DNA of 64,000 nucleotides from Synaphobranchus kaupii (lineage: Eukaryota > Chordata > Actinopteri > Anguilliformes > Synaphobranchidae): NCBI GenBank assembly GCA_029718625.1, contig CM056383.1, positions 64,480,849-64,544,848 on the forward strand, given 5' to 3'. The notes beneath the pieces are model-generated. The model had not been told where the DNA came from, did not search any database, and was given only the letters and a program-made list of their open reading frames with translations. Made by a program: the position numbers and the translations under genes. Shown piece by piece: positions 10,292 through 21,544 of this stretch. The number at the start of each line of letters is the position of its first letter. Within the stretch, counting starts at the first letter, position 1.

Positions 10292-11272
10292 ATGGACCCA
10301 GCCGATCTGGAACAGATTCGCCACGCCTTCTCCTGCCAAACTGCGATCAGCGACCAACAGGGTCGCCGTTTGGATGATGTGCTGGAAGTAGTTAGGGGCA
10401 TCACGGAGCAAGTATCCCAACTTTCGCTCCACCAACCGCTACTACGGATTCCAGCCAACCCTACTCCTTCCTCTCCCGAACCCCATCCGGAGGCACCGGC
10501 TCCCACTTCCAGCCGTGAGCCCCGTGTACAACACCCCGAGTTATATCGCGGGGGGTTGGGGAGATGTCGTGAATTTCTACTTAAATGTGACATAGTGTTT
10601 CGGATGCAGCCCTCCTCCTTCGCCTCTGACTCCAGCAAGATCGCGTTCATTATGAGCAGCCTGGGAGGGAGCGCCCTGGAGTGGGCTACATCCATCTGGG
10701 ACAGCCAGGCTCCGTTATGCAGCAACTTCGCAGCCTTTACGGCAGAGATGCGACGTGTGTTTGAACACCCGACCTGTGGACGTGACGCTACCCAGCGTCT
10801 GCTTCAAGTTCGCCAAGGCAACCGCAGTGTCGCAGAAATGGCCATTCAGTTTCGTACCCTCGCCGCGGAGTCAGGATGGAATGACGCCTCCCTCCAGGGG
10901 GCTTTCCGCCAAGCTCTCAGCGAGGAACTCAAGGACCAGCTTGCCACTCGGGAGGAATCCAACTCCCTTAATAGCCTCATCAGCCTCGCTATAGCCATCG
11001 ATAATCGTCTCCGCATCCGGGCCCGGGAGCGGGGAGGAAGTTCCGGGCGTCATTCGCCCTCCGTCGTCTCTAATGTTCATTCACACTCCATCACTGGATC
11101 TCGGGCGCCTACGGCCGGGTCCGAGGAAGAGCCCATGCAACTGGGCAGAGTTGCGGTCAATCCCGAGGAGCGTCAGCGCCGTCAGCGCACCAGATCCTGT
11201 TTCTATTGCGGCAAGCCTGGCCATCAGATCGCCTCCTGTCCCATTCGCCCAAAAGAAGGGGCTCGCCAGTAA
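10292..11272 (+). CDS. gag: Gag polyprotein of the sushi-group element
   Basis: 326 residues starting [13 protein letters not shown], 20 bp after the 5' LTR. Residues about 1-50 are likely coiled coil and 50-75 are Pro/Ser-rich. Residues about 80-250 form the retrotransposon-gag capsid domain ([24 protein letters not shown]). Then comes a basic Arg/Ser-rich linker, and a CCHC zinc knuckle from residue 303 ([14 protein letters not shown]). The family makes the particle shell and packages RNA. It is related to the gags from which mammalian PEG10 and RTL1 derive. The stop TAA at 11270-11272 lies inside the frameshift hairpin, and pol overlaps in the -1 frame. Confidence 0.95.
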   Translation: MDPADLEQIRHAFSCQTAISDQQGRRLDDVLEVVRGITEQVSQLSLHQPLLRIPANPTPSSPEPHPEAPAPTSSREPRVQHPELYRGGLGRCREFLLKCDIVFRMQPSSFASDSSKIAFIMSSLGGSALEWATSIWDSQAPLCSNFAAFTAEMRRVFEHPTCGRDATQRLLQVRQGNRSVAEMAIQFRTLAAESGWNDASLQGAFRQALSEELKDQLATREESNSLNSLISLAIAIDNRLRIRARERGGSSGRHSPSVVSNVHSHSITGSRAPTAGSEEEPMQLGRVAVNPEERQRRQRTRSCFYCGKPGHQIASCPIRPKEGARQ

Positions 11273-14200
11273 GACTGGGCGTACTGACGAGCCCCATCGT
11301 TCCCAACCATGCTGCCCAGGACCGCCTCATGTTCAAGGCTACTCTCCTTTGGAGGGACAAGACCCTATCTTCTTCGGCCCTAATTGACTCCGGAGCTGAC
11401 GCCAGCTTCATGGATATCACCTTCGCCAGGAGGGCCGGCATTCCCACGGAACGTCTCACTTCACCCATTTCAGCTCTAGCTCTGGACGGCAGGAGTTTGG
11501 GGTTAGTTACCCACTCCACCGTTCCTATCCAATTAGTTCTATCTGGCAATCATCGGGAGTCCATTCAGCTATTACTGATTAACTCCCAACAATCTGCTCT
11601 GGTTTTAGGTCAGACCTGGCTTCGCCTCCACAATCCCCATATTGACTGGAAAGCCGGTCGCATCCTGGCGTGGAGTGCCCACTGTCTAGCCAGCTGTCTC
11701 CGTTCTGCACTACCCCCTCCGGGGCCCAGTAAACCCTGTTCCATGCAACCTATACCGGATTTAACGAATGTTCCCAGCGAGTATCACGACCTCGCGCAAG
11801 TATTTTCTAAATCACGTGCTCTGTCCTTACCTCCTCACAGGCCGTATGACTGCGCCATTGACCTACTGGCTGGAGCTAAACTGCCATCGGGACGCCTCTA
11901 CAGTCTGTCTGGACCGGAGAAACTAGCCATGGAGGAATACATCCACGACTCCCTCGCGTCGGGTATTATCCGTCCCTCTTCATCCCCAGTCGGTGCAGGG
12001 TTCTTCTTCGTTGGGAAGAAGGATGGCTCCCTGCGACCCTGCATCGACTACCGGGGCCTCAACCAGGTCACCATCCGTAACAAATACCCTCTTCCCCTCA
12101 TTAACACCGCCTTTGAAGCCCTCTCTCCAGCTGTGACGTTCACCAAGCTCGACCTCCGGAATGCGTATCACTTGGTGCGTATCCGTGAGGGGGACGAGTG
12201 GAAGACTGCTTTTAATACCCCGTTGGGCCACTACGAATACCTGGTGGTCCCTTTCGGCCTTACTAACGCCCCAGCAGTCTTCCAGAGCATGGTGAACGAC
12301 GTCCTGCGGGACCTCCTAGGGAGGAGCGTTTTTGTTTATATCGATGATATTTTAATTTTTTCTCAATCCCCGCAGGAGCATGTCCGTCACGTTCGAGAGG
12401 TTCTCCAGCGGCTGTTGGAGAATCAGCTATTTGTTAAGGCTGAGAAATGTTCCTTCCACGCTTCCACGGTCCCGTTCCTCGGCTTCATTATCGAGGAGGG
12501 CAGTATCCGGGCGGACCCTGTGAAAATCAAGGCGGTGACAGAATGGCCCCAACCCACCTCCCGCAAGCACCTTCAACAGTTCCTGGGGTTTGCAAATTTC
12601 TACCGCCGCTTTATTCGCAATTACAGTTCCATTGCTGCTCCCCTGACTAAACTCACTTCCGTTGCCCTGCCTTACTGTTGGAATTCCGATGCCCAGCGAG
12701 CTTTCGAGCTACTCAAGGCTCGGTTTTCCTCAGCACCTATCCTCCTTCACCCTGACACTTCTCGGCAGTTTGTCGTTGAGGTGGATGCCTCCGACACCGG
12801 CGTGGGGGCCATTCTGTCTCAACGGTCCGCCTCTGATAGCAAGCTCCATCCCTGCGCATTCTTCTCCCGGAGGCTGTCCTCCGCCGAGAGGAACTACGAT
12901 GTCGGGGATCGGGAACTGCTGGCGATAAAACTGGCTCTTGAGGAGTGGCGCCACTGGCTGGAGGGGGCAGGTACCCCTTTTCTTGTTTTTACCGACCATC
13001 AAAACCTCATTTATTTAAGATCTGCCAAGAGGCTCAATTCTCGTCAGGCTAGATGGTCGTTATTTTTTGCACGCTTTAATTTCTCTGTTTCTTTCCGCCC
13101 TGGTTCCCGTAATATTAAAGCAGATGCCCTGTCCCGCATTTTTTCCCCTCCCTCCAGTCCTGCTGATCCGGAGCCCATTTTGCCGGCCTCCTGTGTGGTG
13201 GCTGCGGTCTCCTGGGAGATTGAGGGCATTGTGAAGGCCGCCCAGACTTCCCAACCGGACCCCCGCAATAACCCTAACTCCTGTCTTTTTGTCCCCGATT
13301 CCGTCCGCTCCCAGGTCCTCGAATGGGTTCACGCCTTGTGCCTGGCATGTCACCCAGGTGTCGCCAGAACTATCGCCCTCGTCAGGAGGAGTTTCTGGTG
13401 GCCTACCCTTAAAGGGGATACCCGTGCCTTCGTCCTGGCCTGCTCGGTGTGCGCCAGGAGCAAGGCTTCCCACCAGCCTCCCTCCGGTCTTCTCCTTTCC
13501 CTCCCCGTCCCTGGCCGTCCTTGGAGTCACATTGGTGTGGACTTCGTAACCGGTCTGCCGTTGTCAGAAGGTAACACCGTCATTCTGACAATAGTGGACC
13601 GGTTCTCCAAGGCGGTTCACTTTGTTCCCCTCCCCAAGCTCCCGTCCGCCCTTGAAACCGCTGAGCTCTTGGTGCTACACGTGGTCAGGCTGCACGGGAT
13701 CCCCTCTGACATCGTGTCAGACCGTGGGCCCCAGTTCTCCTCCCGAGTTTGGAGGGCGTTCTGTGCAGCCCTGGGTGCCTCTCCTAGTCTTTCCTCGGGT
13801 TTCCATCCCCAGTCTAATGGTCAGGCAGAGAGGGCGAACCAGGACCTGGGGGCCGCCCTGCGGTGCGTTACAGTGCGCAATCCTGCCTCTTGGAGCCGTT
13901 TTCTCCCCTGGGTCGAGTACGCACATAACTCCCTTAAGAGTGCCTCTACTGGCCTATCCCCGTTTGAGTGTGCTTTAGGCTATCAACCCCCTCTTCTGTC
14001 GACCCAGGAGGCCGAGATAGCTGTCCCCTCTGTTAGGGCCCATGTCCTTCGTTGTAAAAACATTTGGAGACTCACACGCACCGCACTCCTTCACGCCAAT
14101 TCCCGCTCCCAACGTCTGGCGGACCTTCACAGGACCGCAGCCCCACAGTATAGGGCCGGTCAGCAGGTCTGGCTCTCCACTGCAAACATCTCCCTTCCCT

Positions 14201-14607
14201 CTTCATCCAGAAAGCTTCAGCCCCGTTTTATTGGTCCCTTCCCCATCATTTGTCTAGTTAACCCGGTGTCTGTTAAACTTTCCCTCCCCGCCTCCCTCAA
14301 AGTTTACCCTGTGTTTCATGTGTCCCAGGTTAAGCCTGTCTCCTCCAGCCCCCTCAGTACCCCTACCATCCCGCCTCCTCCCGTCCGAGTTGTTGACAAC
14401 GCCCCGGCCTACACGGTGAACCGTGTTATTGATATCCGCCGCAGGGGCCGGGGTTTCCAATACCTCGTCGACTGGGAGGGGTACGGTCCTGAGGAGAGGT
14501 CGTGGCTCCACAAGAGCCTGATCTTGGACCATTCAGTAATCCAAGACTTCCACGAACAGTTCCCTGACAAGACCAGGCCTCCGGGTACGCCAGGTGGCGT
14601 ACATTGA
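11206..14607 (+). CDS. pol: Pol polyprotein: protease, RT, RNase H, integrase, chromodomain
   Basis: The open frame has 1133 codons. It is probably entered by -1 frameshift at 11248 rather than at the nominal ATG 11206. Residue numbers are from 11206. Protease DSGA is at 61, RT YIDD at 378-381 with [17 protein letters not shown] before it, and the RNase H VEVDAS Asp at about 527. The integrase finger is H709, H716, C746, C749, and the catalytic triad D779, D839, E875 (D-x35-E). A chromodomain at about 1071-1117 includes [15 protein letters not shown]. Order and chromodomain mark a chromovirus. The chromodomain may steer integration to particular chromatin, as known for the family. No inactivating change is visible. 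TGA is at 14605, and the purine tract and 3' LTR follow at once. Confidence 0.95.
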   Translation: MRQAWPSDRLLSHSPKRRGSPVRLGVLTSPIVPNHAAQDRLMFKATLLWRDKTLSSSALIDSGADASFMDITFARRAGIPTERLTSPISALALDGRSLGLVTHSTVPIQLVLSGNHRESIQLLLINSQQSALVLGQTWLRLHNPHIDWKAGRILAWSAHCLASCLRSALPPPGPSKPCSMQPIPDLTNVPSEYHDLAQVFSKSRALSLPPHRPYDCAIDLLAGAKLPSGRLYSLSGPEKLAMEEYIHDSLASGIIRPSSSPVGAGFFFVGKKDGSLRPCIDYRGLNQVTIRNKYPLPLINTAFEALSPAVTFTKLDLRNAYHLVRIREGDEWKTAFNTPLGHYEYLVVPFGLTNAPAVFQSMVNDVLRDLLGRSVFVYIDDILIFSQSPQEHVRHVREVLQRLLENQLFVKAEKCSFHASTVPFLGFIIEEGSIRADPVKIKAVTEWPQPTSRKHLQQFLGFANFYRRFIRNYSSIAAPLTKLTSVALPYCWNSDAQRAFELLKARFSSAPILLHPDTSRQFVVEVDASDTGVGAILSQRSASDSKLHPCAFFSRRLSSAERNYDVGDRELLAIKLALEEWRHWLEGAGTPFLVFTDHQNLIYLRSAKRLNSRQARWSLFFARFNFSVSFRPGSRNIKADALSRIFSPPSSPADPEPILPASCVVAAVSWEIEGIVKAAQTSQPDPRNNPNSCLFVPDSVRSQVLEWVHALCLACHPGVARTIALVRRSFWWPTLKGDTRAFVLACSVCARSKASHQPPSGLLLSLPVPGRPWSHIGVDFVTGLPLSEGNTVILTIVDRFSKAVHFVPLPKLPSALETAELLVLHVVRLHGIPSDIVSDRGPQFSSRVWRAFCAALGASPSLSSGFHPQSNGQAERANQDLGAALRCVTVRNPASWSRFLPWVEYAHNSLKSASTGLSPFECALGYQPPLLSTQEAEIAVPSVRAHVLRCKNIWRLTRTALLHANSRSQRLADLHRTAAPQYRAGQQVWLSTANISLPSSSRKLQPRFIGPFPIICLVNPVSVKLSLPASLKVYPVFHVSQVKPVSSSPLSTPTIPPPPVRVVDNAPAYTVNRVIDIRRRGRGFQYLVDWEGYGPEERSWLHKSLILDHSVIQDFHEQFPDKTRPPGTPGGVH
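11248..11295 (+). promoter_or_regulatory. -1 ribosomal frameshift signal between gag and pol
   Basis: The heptamer CCCAAAA (11248-11254) sits in the gag frame as C CCA AAA, the X XXY YYZ form. Three bases later GGGGCTCG (11258-11265) pairs perfectly with CGAGCCCC (11288-11295). Inside the loop CCAGT pairs with ACTGG around AAG. The gag stop lies within this structure. After the shift the frame reads P-K-R-R-G-S-P into pol. The 3-nt spacer is shorter than the usual 5-9 nt, but the first base pairs may be open in the ribosome. Confidence 0.85.
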
Positions 14608-14618
14608 GGGGGGGGTAC
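14606..14618 (+). promoter_or_regulatory. Polypurine tract for plus-strand priming
   Basis: GAGGGGGGGGTAC directly before the 3' LTR start TGTAACG. It overlaps the pol stop region, which is the usual place for the plus-strand primer. Confidence 0.8.
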
Positions 14619-16020
14619 TGTAACGTTCCGTTCCCGTCCTGTCCGTTTTCCATGTTTTCCTTGTTTCCTTCCGTGTCATGTTGGATCCCTTGTCCGTGTT
14701 TCCCTCCTGGCTGTGGACTGGGCGTCTCCCTCGGGTACTTTTGGTTTCATTTTCCACTTTAGCTTCCGCCTATCACTCGCCCCTCTCGTTACTCACATTC
14801 CTCACTGCTGTGCTTCGGCAATCACTCCTGATTTAACATCACACCTGTTTCTCGTTTTCTCCTTCACTTCCTGCACCATTTAAACCCCTGGCTGGCTGCT
14901 ATTCAGCGCCAGTTCGTTGACTAACCTACCGTGTTTGTTTCGTATCCCGTTTCTGGTCCAGTGTTTGTGAACCTGCTGGTTCATACCTGTTCGCCTGGTT
15001 TCCTGACTGGTAGCTATCTCTGCTAATCTTTCGCTGCTGCATGCATTTACCTGTTTCCCTTCAAAACCTCCAGACGCCGCAGTTCCAGTCTTCCCGCAGC
15101 TGTGTTTGTCCTCCCCGTGTTACGTACCTCCCGTACTCGTGTTGCAGTACCAGGACCTCTGCATGCCAGCCGGCTTACGCCAGTATTGCCCGAGCTACGC
15201 CGCACCTTCCAACTCGGCGGTGCATTCACCAGCTACAGTCCTGTCACAACACCCTGCCTTTAACCTCTGCTTTCTGCCCGGTTACTCAAGCTACCCGGTC
15301 CAGTTTCCAGTCCTGTTCCAGCCCAGTTCCGATCCAGTTTCCAGTCCAGCTCCAGTCCAGTTTCCAGTCCAGTTCCAGTCCAGTTCCGGTGTTTTAGACA
15401 CCTCCGTTCTAGTCCAGTTCCGGCTTGGAACAAGTTCCGTGCCGTCCCCTGTGTTCCTGAGTGGACCTTCCGGTCCAGCTTCCAGTCCAGTTCCAGTCCA
15501 GTTCCGGTGTTTCATACACCTCCGTTCAAGTCCAGTTCCGGCTTGGAACAAGTTCCGTGCCGTTCCCGTTTCCTGAGTGGATCTCCCGGTCCAGTTTCCA
15601 GTCCAGTTCCCAGTCCAGTTCCAGTCCAGTTCCGGTGTTTTATACACCTCCGTTCAAGTCCAGTTCCGGCTTGGAACAAGTTCCGTGCCGTTCCCGTTTC
15701 CTGAGTGGACCTTCCGGTCCAGTTTCCAGTCCAGTTCCGATCCAGTTTCCAGTCCAGTTCCAGTCCAGTTCCAGTCCAGTTCCGGTGTTTTAGACACCTC
15801 CGTTCAAGTCCAGTTCCGGCTTGGAACAGTTCCGTGTTTCCTCAAGTCCAGCTCCGGCTTGGAGCAGTCCTCAGTTGGACGCTATCCTGTGTTAACTAAC
15901 TAACCTGTTTTGCTCCCGTGTACAGCTTTGGGACCACCCCAACGCTTAATAAAGTTCCACTTTCTGTAATCTGTCTCCTGGTCGTTGCACTTGGGTTCGT
16001 CCCGTATCAGGATCGTAACA
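14619..16020 (+). repeat. 3' LTR of the sushi-group element
   Basis: 1402 bp and near-identical to 8883-10272. The 12-bp length difference is one extra CCAGTTTCCAGT-type unit near 15595. Self-primer sequence recurs at 14908 and AATAAA is at 15948-15953. GCGAA follows at 16021-16025. Confidence 0.95.
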
Positions 16021-16025
16021 GCGAA

Positions 16026-17154
16026 GCAACCACACATACGGAATTCCTGGACGGAAAATGCATTGCTAAAGAGGTAAAGTTCAGTGTTGCACAAATTTGC
16101 TTTGGTTGCCTATGAAAACAAATGTGTTGTGTTTTTTTTAATACAACTGACTTTGTATAATGCATGTGGCAGTGAGCCAACCATGTTTACCTCTTTTTTT
16201 CTGATTTAACTGAACTACTGTAAATCACACAGTTCTTAGCTTTCTGGTTTTGTGAAGTGAGTGAACATGGATACAAGCCTGTTTAAACAAAGCCTGTGTT
16301 ACTCAAGATATGAAATATGTTTTTCTACCCACTGTTTTACAAACCATTTTATTTAAATAAAATACATACAAGCACTTGAGTTGAATGGTTTAGGCTTTAT
16401 TGTTATTTTAAAGTCTTCATGACAAAACATATGAGTCATGTAATATGATTAAATACATGACTAAACTAAAAGTGATCACAAACCATAATGATGTGCGGGG
16501 CCTATGTAGAATCTTGTATCCCGTGTCACATTTGATAATATAAATTCAAGTTACACTGGCTCTACTTTTTTGTATTGGCTTCATGTAGGTCTGTACACAG
16601 TTATTGAAACTGTAGGCATTCGCAAAACGTATCGGTAGTGTCAGCTACACAGAGAGGTAAGTGAGAAAGGTAAAGACTAACGGCTCAAGGTAGCACTATT
16701 TGTTCAATTCAATTCAATCTTGCTGTCAACCTCCCCAAAAACAAACCATCGTAGAAGAAAACCAATTCCAATTGATGGTGCCACCCAGCCCTTTTGTAGT
16801 GCGCTTTCCAATAAATGCCAGCCAATAAAAGAGGTGTCTTGAGTCAGTGTAATGGAATTTGGGTGTCATCCCCCACAGCCAGCAACCCGAAGCACACGGG
16901 CCGATACACTCGATGAAGGAGAAAGCGGTTCTGTGACAGAACTTACAGAACGACGTTAAAAGGCGTTCCTGGAAAATGTGTCTTATTTTTGATCAAGTCG
17001 CCCACAGAGTACTGTTTTAACTGCTTAGATGGAACTGAATATTATGCCGACACTGTGTGTCTGAAGAACGACTTGTGGATCGATGTCCTGATAGGTGTTG
17101 CCTGGCTCAAGCTGGCATGCTGGAACAGAACTTAACACGTCACGCTCTTTTCAC
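16026..17154. other. No gene recognised
   Basis: The first 25 bp complete the interrupted 185-bp unit. The rest is AT-rich with no supportable element. Confidence 0.45.
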
Positions 17155-17310
17155 CATGCAGGGGTCGATTTACTAAGAGCCCAAATAAAGGGTGTTATTT
17201 TGCAGGCGCAGCCAAAGTATTTGCGCACGTTATCATTTCACACTTTGCGGGTGATCAACTAAGAGTCATTATGCAAATTACTCCCGCCGCAAACAGCCAT
17301 ATTTAAATGA
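17155..17310. repeat. Possible MITE fragment next to the SINE
   Basis: GGGGTCGATTTACTAAGAGC, repeated GCGCA-type words and GGGTGATCAACTAAGAGTC resemble a common fish non-autonomous DNA repeat. No terminal repeats or target duplication were identified. Confidence 0.3.
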
Positions 17311-17313
17311 GAT

Positions 17314-17700
17314 TATGCAGCCTCCGCGGTGGTGTAGCGGTAAAAGCGCAGACTTTCAGTCTGTGCAGTTGCGCCTTGAGGATCGGGGGGTCGATCCCCA
17401 GTACTCGGATACCCCCAGATCCGAGTATGGCCGGTGCCTTGAGGGAGCGGCAGTTGGCGGCCGCCCCCGGGGCGGGGGGAGGGACTCGGAGAGGATCGTT
17501 GCGCATAAGACGGGCCGCTCTGGGCGAGTCGGAATCAAGCTCAGGAGCTTGGGAGTTGCGCCCTGAAGGCGCTCTCTTTCCTACTAACAGCTAACGGGGT
17601 TGTGCAGCCGCGATTCTCTAGCGGTTGATACACGGGTGGAATTGAATAAACACGGGGTCCAATTCGCTACCAAATTGGAAGAAAAAGGGAAAAATCTGAA
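17314..17700 (+). mobile_element. tRNA-derived SINE-like retroposon, GC-rich
   Basis: The head resembles a tRNA gene. TGGTGTAGCGG (about 17330) fits an A box, GCAGACTTTCAGTCTGTGC folds as an anticodon arm with a 7-nt loop, and GGGGTCGATCCCC (about 17388) is a near-fit to a B box. A GC-rich body follows, then a tail rich in AAAAA/AAATAAA. A functional tRNA is excluded by the extra sequence between the arms. Pol III-transcribed SINE is the best reading, but family unknown. Confidence 0.6.
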
Positions 17701-18004
17701 AATAAATAAAAAAAATTAAAAGATGTTGCGTGTTTGGAATGGTTACACTAAGAAAACTGTGAAAAGAAGATTTTTTATGGTATTAAATTATTATTTTTTT
17801 TTACAGTATAGGACTTTTACACTGATCAAGCTGGCGGTTTACAACAAACTGTTTCCCTGGATAAGGCCCACCATGACTTACAGGTCGCATGTGAAGCACT
17901 CACAGCAGCGAGTAAATAATATTACGCCGAAAGCCTTATTCTCAAATATATTAGGGAGGTTGGGCTTCCCTTATGTTTGTTTTGCTCGAGTTGTTTCCCC
18001 TGAC

Positions 18005-18340
18005 AAATTATCCCATTGAACTCTATGGAAAAATAAGTCAGGAGAAGAAACCCTTCAAGTTATCCATCCATATCTACTGCATATCTGGCAGCAGAGTGAT
18101 GGTTTAAGGCTTGTTTGATATGTCAGACCCTTGATGACTTATAGCCGTTTAGCCAACCATGTGATGCTGTTCCAGTGTAATTTACAACAAAATCAAGTCC
18201 CACCCCCCAATTCCCATAGAGATCCATTCAAATCCATTCAAGCATCGCTTGTAAGAGTACCAGAAAATAAGATATCAAGAGTCTTTTGATGTTGTTGGGT
18301 CACAGACATCAGGAAGTAATGGCATGCAAAGGATATGCGA
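18005..18340. repeat. Dispersed repeat, copy 2 (half of the palindrome seen at 5.4 kb)
   Basis: Shares GGCAGCAGAGTGATGG, TCAGACCCTTGATGACTTA, GCCAACCATG and GGGTCACAGACATCAGGAAG with 5560-5820 in the same order and orientation. Only one arm is evident here. Confidence 0.65.
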
Positions 18341-18356
18341 CCAAATATTAAAAATG

Positions 18357-18597
18357 TAAAGGCACAGTCAACTTAGTGTATGTAAACTTCTGACCCACTG
18401 GAATTGTGAAATAGTGAATTAAAAGTGAAATAATCTGTCTGAAACAATTGTTGGAAAAATTACTTGTGTCATGCACAAAGTAGATGTCCTAACTGACTTG
18501 ACAACACTATAGTTTGCTAACATTAAATGTGTGGAGTGGTTAAAAATGAGTTTTAATGACTTAAACCTAAGTGTATGTAAACTTCCAACTTCAACTG
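18357..18597 (-). mobile_element. Sleeping Beauty-type Tc1 IR/DR, single end
   Basis: Read on the minus strand it starts CAGTTGAAGTTGGAAG, with TACATACAC in the outer repeat (about 18570-18590). The inner repeat has GTCAGAAGTTTACATACAC (about 18376-18394). Between are stretches well known from the salmonid-type Tc1 terminal repeat, such as CATGACACAAGTAATTTTTCC. TA (18598-18599) flanks the outer end. Transposase and second end are absent here, so it is a relic or cut remnant. Confidence 0.85.
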
Positions 18598-18609
18598 TAG
18601 CTAGCTAAT

Positions 18610-19035
18610 CATGTCCAATAGGCATCTGTATTTATACTTCCTTTCTTATCCATCTTATTTTATAATTTCTCATATTATTTTAAACTACTAGGTTTTCCCT
18701 TCGCTCAAAGGCTAAGCATTTCATTGCCAGCTAACAAATGCCTGTCTGCTGTATGCCTATTGTTAACTGTGCATTTGACAAATAAACTATGATTTAATCA
18801 CTACAGCTAATAGATAATAGGCTATATTTGTTATCTGCTATGATTAATAGGCAACATATAACGTTAGCTCAGTTAGCTTACCTTCGGGCAAATGTAGGCT
18901 ATGTGTGTCTGTCTACGGTAGGCTATCCTATTGAGAGAATATGCACACACATCCAAACAGCATAATGTAGCCTAATGAAGAAAAAAAAAAAACATAAAAA
19001 TTTCGTTTTTTGTGCAGGCTTTTTATTCACTGTAT
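18610..19035. other. No gene; possible LINE-like 3' tail near 18700-18800
   Basis: GCATTTGACAAATAAACTATG (18771) resembles a retroposon 3' end with AATAAA. Support is weak. Confidence 0.3.
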
Positions 19036-19039
19036 CTGT

Positions 19040-19440
19040 TGTTACGTGTGCTTGTCTCTCCATCTGTCTGTCTTGTGATTTCCCCCTTCCAGAGAATTGA
19101 ATGATTGGCCTGATTGACTGATTGGAGTCACCTGGCCCACGCCTTTAAAAGATTGGCTTGCCCATCAATCAGGAGTTGCTGTTTGTGTTCCTGTTCTCTC
19201 CTTCACGGCCTACAACCCCGAGTTGTTTTTTTCATATTTTTCTTCATCTACTACCTGTTTCCTTTACTACACATATCTGCATACACCGATGCATATACAC
19301 ATATACATACCTGCATGCATGCATCCATACACTCCCTATCCCTTTTTCCCTTGTTTAATAAATGTATTTTCTTTACTTTGCAACTCAACGTCTCTGGGCC
19401 TTTTATGTGTTCACACAATCCGCGTGAAGGGGTTAAGACC
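19040..19440 (+). repeat. Candidate degenerate solo LTR
   Basis: Starts TGTTACGTGTGC, has a TATA-like CTTTAAAAG at 19144 and TTAATAAATG at about 19355 with about 60-80 bp after it, a layout like the sushi-type LTRs elsewhere in the window. No clear terminal CA or target duplication was found. Confidence 0.35.
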
Positions 19441-19477
19441 AACTGACCCAGGTGGGAGCAAGTTCACTTGGCATTTA

Positions 19478-19560
19478 AACAACGTGGGCGCTGGACGGTA
19501 AAATGGCAACTTCTTCAGTCTGAAACTAGCAAAGACACTTGCCTTTGGGTTACCGCGCTT
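19478..19560 (+). repeat. Dispersed repeat fragment shared with 47870-47950
   Basis: AACAACGTGGGCGCTGGACG, TAAAATGGCAACTTCTTCAG and CTGAAACTAGC align with AACAACGTGAGCACTGAACG, TAAAATGACAACTTTATCAG and CTGAAACTGGC at 47872. Confidence 0.55.
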
Positions 19561-20000
19561 AGTGCCGAGTGTAAGATGGAGCCCTTTGAGTTTTAAATAA
19601 GAAAAGTTAATTTTAAGCATTGCCTTTTCCTTTAAAGTTCCAATTGAATCCAGGGGTGAGATGGAAAAAATGCTATATTGTAATCAAGCAACAGTAACTC
19701 CCATGTCATGCTTAAAAATGATCAGAGCACGGACTCGGTGGCTAAGAGTGATCCATCAGCGCAACCTTACCATCCATCATACTAATAGTCCCTAACAAAT
19801 ACCTATAGGAACAGCATTACACTCTGTCAAACTATACAATGTAATAAGCAGATGGCATTCACAGTCAAGGACCTTCTTCCTAATGAAAACTCCATTCTTA
19901 TTTGTTCTGTTAAAACTTACTGGAGAAGCTAAATATTCTCGACCCATGAATATACTGGCAGGTAGCATGCTGTGAATGGAACTGATAATGACAATGAGCT

Positions 20001-20261
20001 CCCTTACAAAAATATAGGCCGTCCAGCAAATTTGCGGCGAACCTTTGGCATTGTTGCCACAGGTTTGCGGCAAGCTCATATTTTCACGCGCAAATTAGCT
20101 TTGTGGGAACTGCCATTTACTTCTGGCAAGGTTTTTAGTTTTCCACTACTGGCAAAGTCTGACAAACCTCTGGCAACATTTTGTGGAAAACAATTTAGTT
20201 TGCAACAAATGCGCTACATATTAGCTGCAAGTTTGCAGCAAACTAGCCAGTTTTGTAAGGG
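20001..20261. mobile_element. Short TIR element (MITE-like), 261 bp
   Basis: Perfect 11-bp inverted ends CCCTTACAAAA (20001-20011) and TTTTGTAAGGG (20251-20261) enclose sequence with many GCAAAC/TTTGC/GGCAA words, a composition typical of a common fish repeat. No convincing target duplication. Confidence 0.6.
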
Positions 20262-21130
20262 CATGATACTTCTATGGTATCATCTTTATCACCATTTTTA
20301 AGCTATCTCATTGAAAATGAAGGGTGTTTTTGTTTCACAGTTCTACATTCATTATTGCCACCTAAAGCACCAGTGAATGTATTAACCTTTCTGATTCTCG
20401 AAGAAGTTTTCAGATTTCTGTTTGTTTGCAGAAAATTAACAGTGGCAACTCCACTAGGAATTGCACTTTAAAAGGATCAGTTGTTTACTGAAAACTTGTC
20501 TTGCCGCCTCTCAGCATCGGATTTAATAACCAGAGCTGTCAAAATTCATTATTCTATCCCCTTATGGGGTGGGCATTGTTTCTTTGTAAGTTAGGGCAAG
20601 AAGTGGAGTTCTGCTCCAGCAAGCAAAGATCATCAATGAAATACAGAGGGGGGTAAATCAATCGTATCATATTCGCCTCAGAACAAAGTCGTCACAATGT
20701 TCTTGTCTGCTGCTCAGCATGAGGTGTAATCAAGAGAAAACACACCACCTAAATCAGCAGCTAGTGAATCACTGCCATGCCTATGAATGCAAGCATGATT
20801 GAAGCGCCGTTTTATACCATGTATCGCGCCGTATAATACCATTTTTGCACTGAAGGGGGTTTCAGTGTTAAAATGTCCTCATTTTAGTTTCAGTTTTGAA
20901 CTGCTGCAGCATTGTGCGACATGATTTATAGTGTTTTGTGGAGAAATCACATTTCTAGTGTGGAAGGAGTTCAAAATCATGAGCTTTCCTTTTATTAACC
21001 CATTCATGCATGAATTATTACAAAACGGAGGAATAATTGAATAACGTAATATTTCATATAATAATATTTTATTGTGTAAAATAAAGTTTTAAAGTATTAA
21101 AAACAACGATTATAGGTCGCAATAGTGGCA
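20262..21130. other. No gene recognised
   Basis: AT-rich DNA without supportable features. Confidence 0.45.
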
Positions 21131-21149
21131 TCCTGTGAAAGCATTAGAA

Positions 21150-21345
21150 CAGTGTGTGAGTGAGAGAGGGAGAGATGGAGGGCAGGAGGGAGAGAGAGAG
21201 AGGGAGAGTGAGAGAGAGGGGGACAGAGGCGGAGGGGGGAGGATGGAGAGGAGGAGGGAAGCAGAGAGGGAGGGAAGGAGACCGAAAGAGAGAGAGGGAG
21301 GGAGAGAAAGACAGAGGGATGGAGGGAGAATTGAGGGAGAAATGG
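21150..21345 (+). repeat. Polypurine GA-rich tract
   Basis: About 190 bp are almost all purine on the plus strand (GAGAGGGAGAG-type). All nearby Glu/Arg-rich or Ser/Leu-rich open frames come from this composition. Confidence 0.9.
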
Positions 21346-21440
21346 AAACTGCCTGTTTGTGCATCCAGTGGTCATTTCATTTACAGCCATGTGTAAAGAT
21401 CATGGGGGCCCCCTCATAATTTCAAGGTCTGCGATCTCAA

Positions 21441-21460
21441 CCCCCCCCCCCCCCCACCCC
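21441..21460 (+). repeat. Poly-C tract
   Basis: A run of about 15 C with one A interruption. Confidence 0.9.
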
Positions 21461-21544
21461 ATTTTTCGATCCTAAATTTCCTCAGCCCCCTGGTTCATGC
21501 TCGCAAGTCACAAATTAGCCACCCACCCTCCCTCAGTCCAAAAT

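Larger units (their letters stand above)
8883..16020 (+). mobile_element. Complete Tf1/sushi-group chromovirus (Ty3/Gypsy LTR retrotransposon)
   Basis: 7138 bp bounded by LTRs starting TGTAACGTTCC and ending GATCGTAACA, with a 5-bp GCGAA duplication. It contains gag (10292-11272), pol (to 14607), a -1 frameshift site, a self-priming site and a purine tract (GAGGGGGGGGTAC, 14606-14618). Pol carries protease, RT, RNase H, integrase and a C-terminal chromodomain, as expected of vertebrate sushi elements. LTRs compared by eye differ at one base (9746 region) and by one 12-bp repeat unit, so insertion was recent. No stop or frameshift breaks either frame, and the copy looks potentially autonomous. 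Confidence 0.95.

Noticed and set aside
21135..21419. Glu/Arg-rich open frames
   Set aside because: Produced by the polypurine tract.
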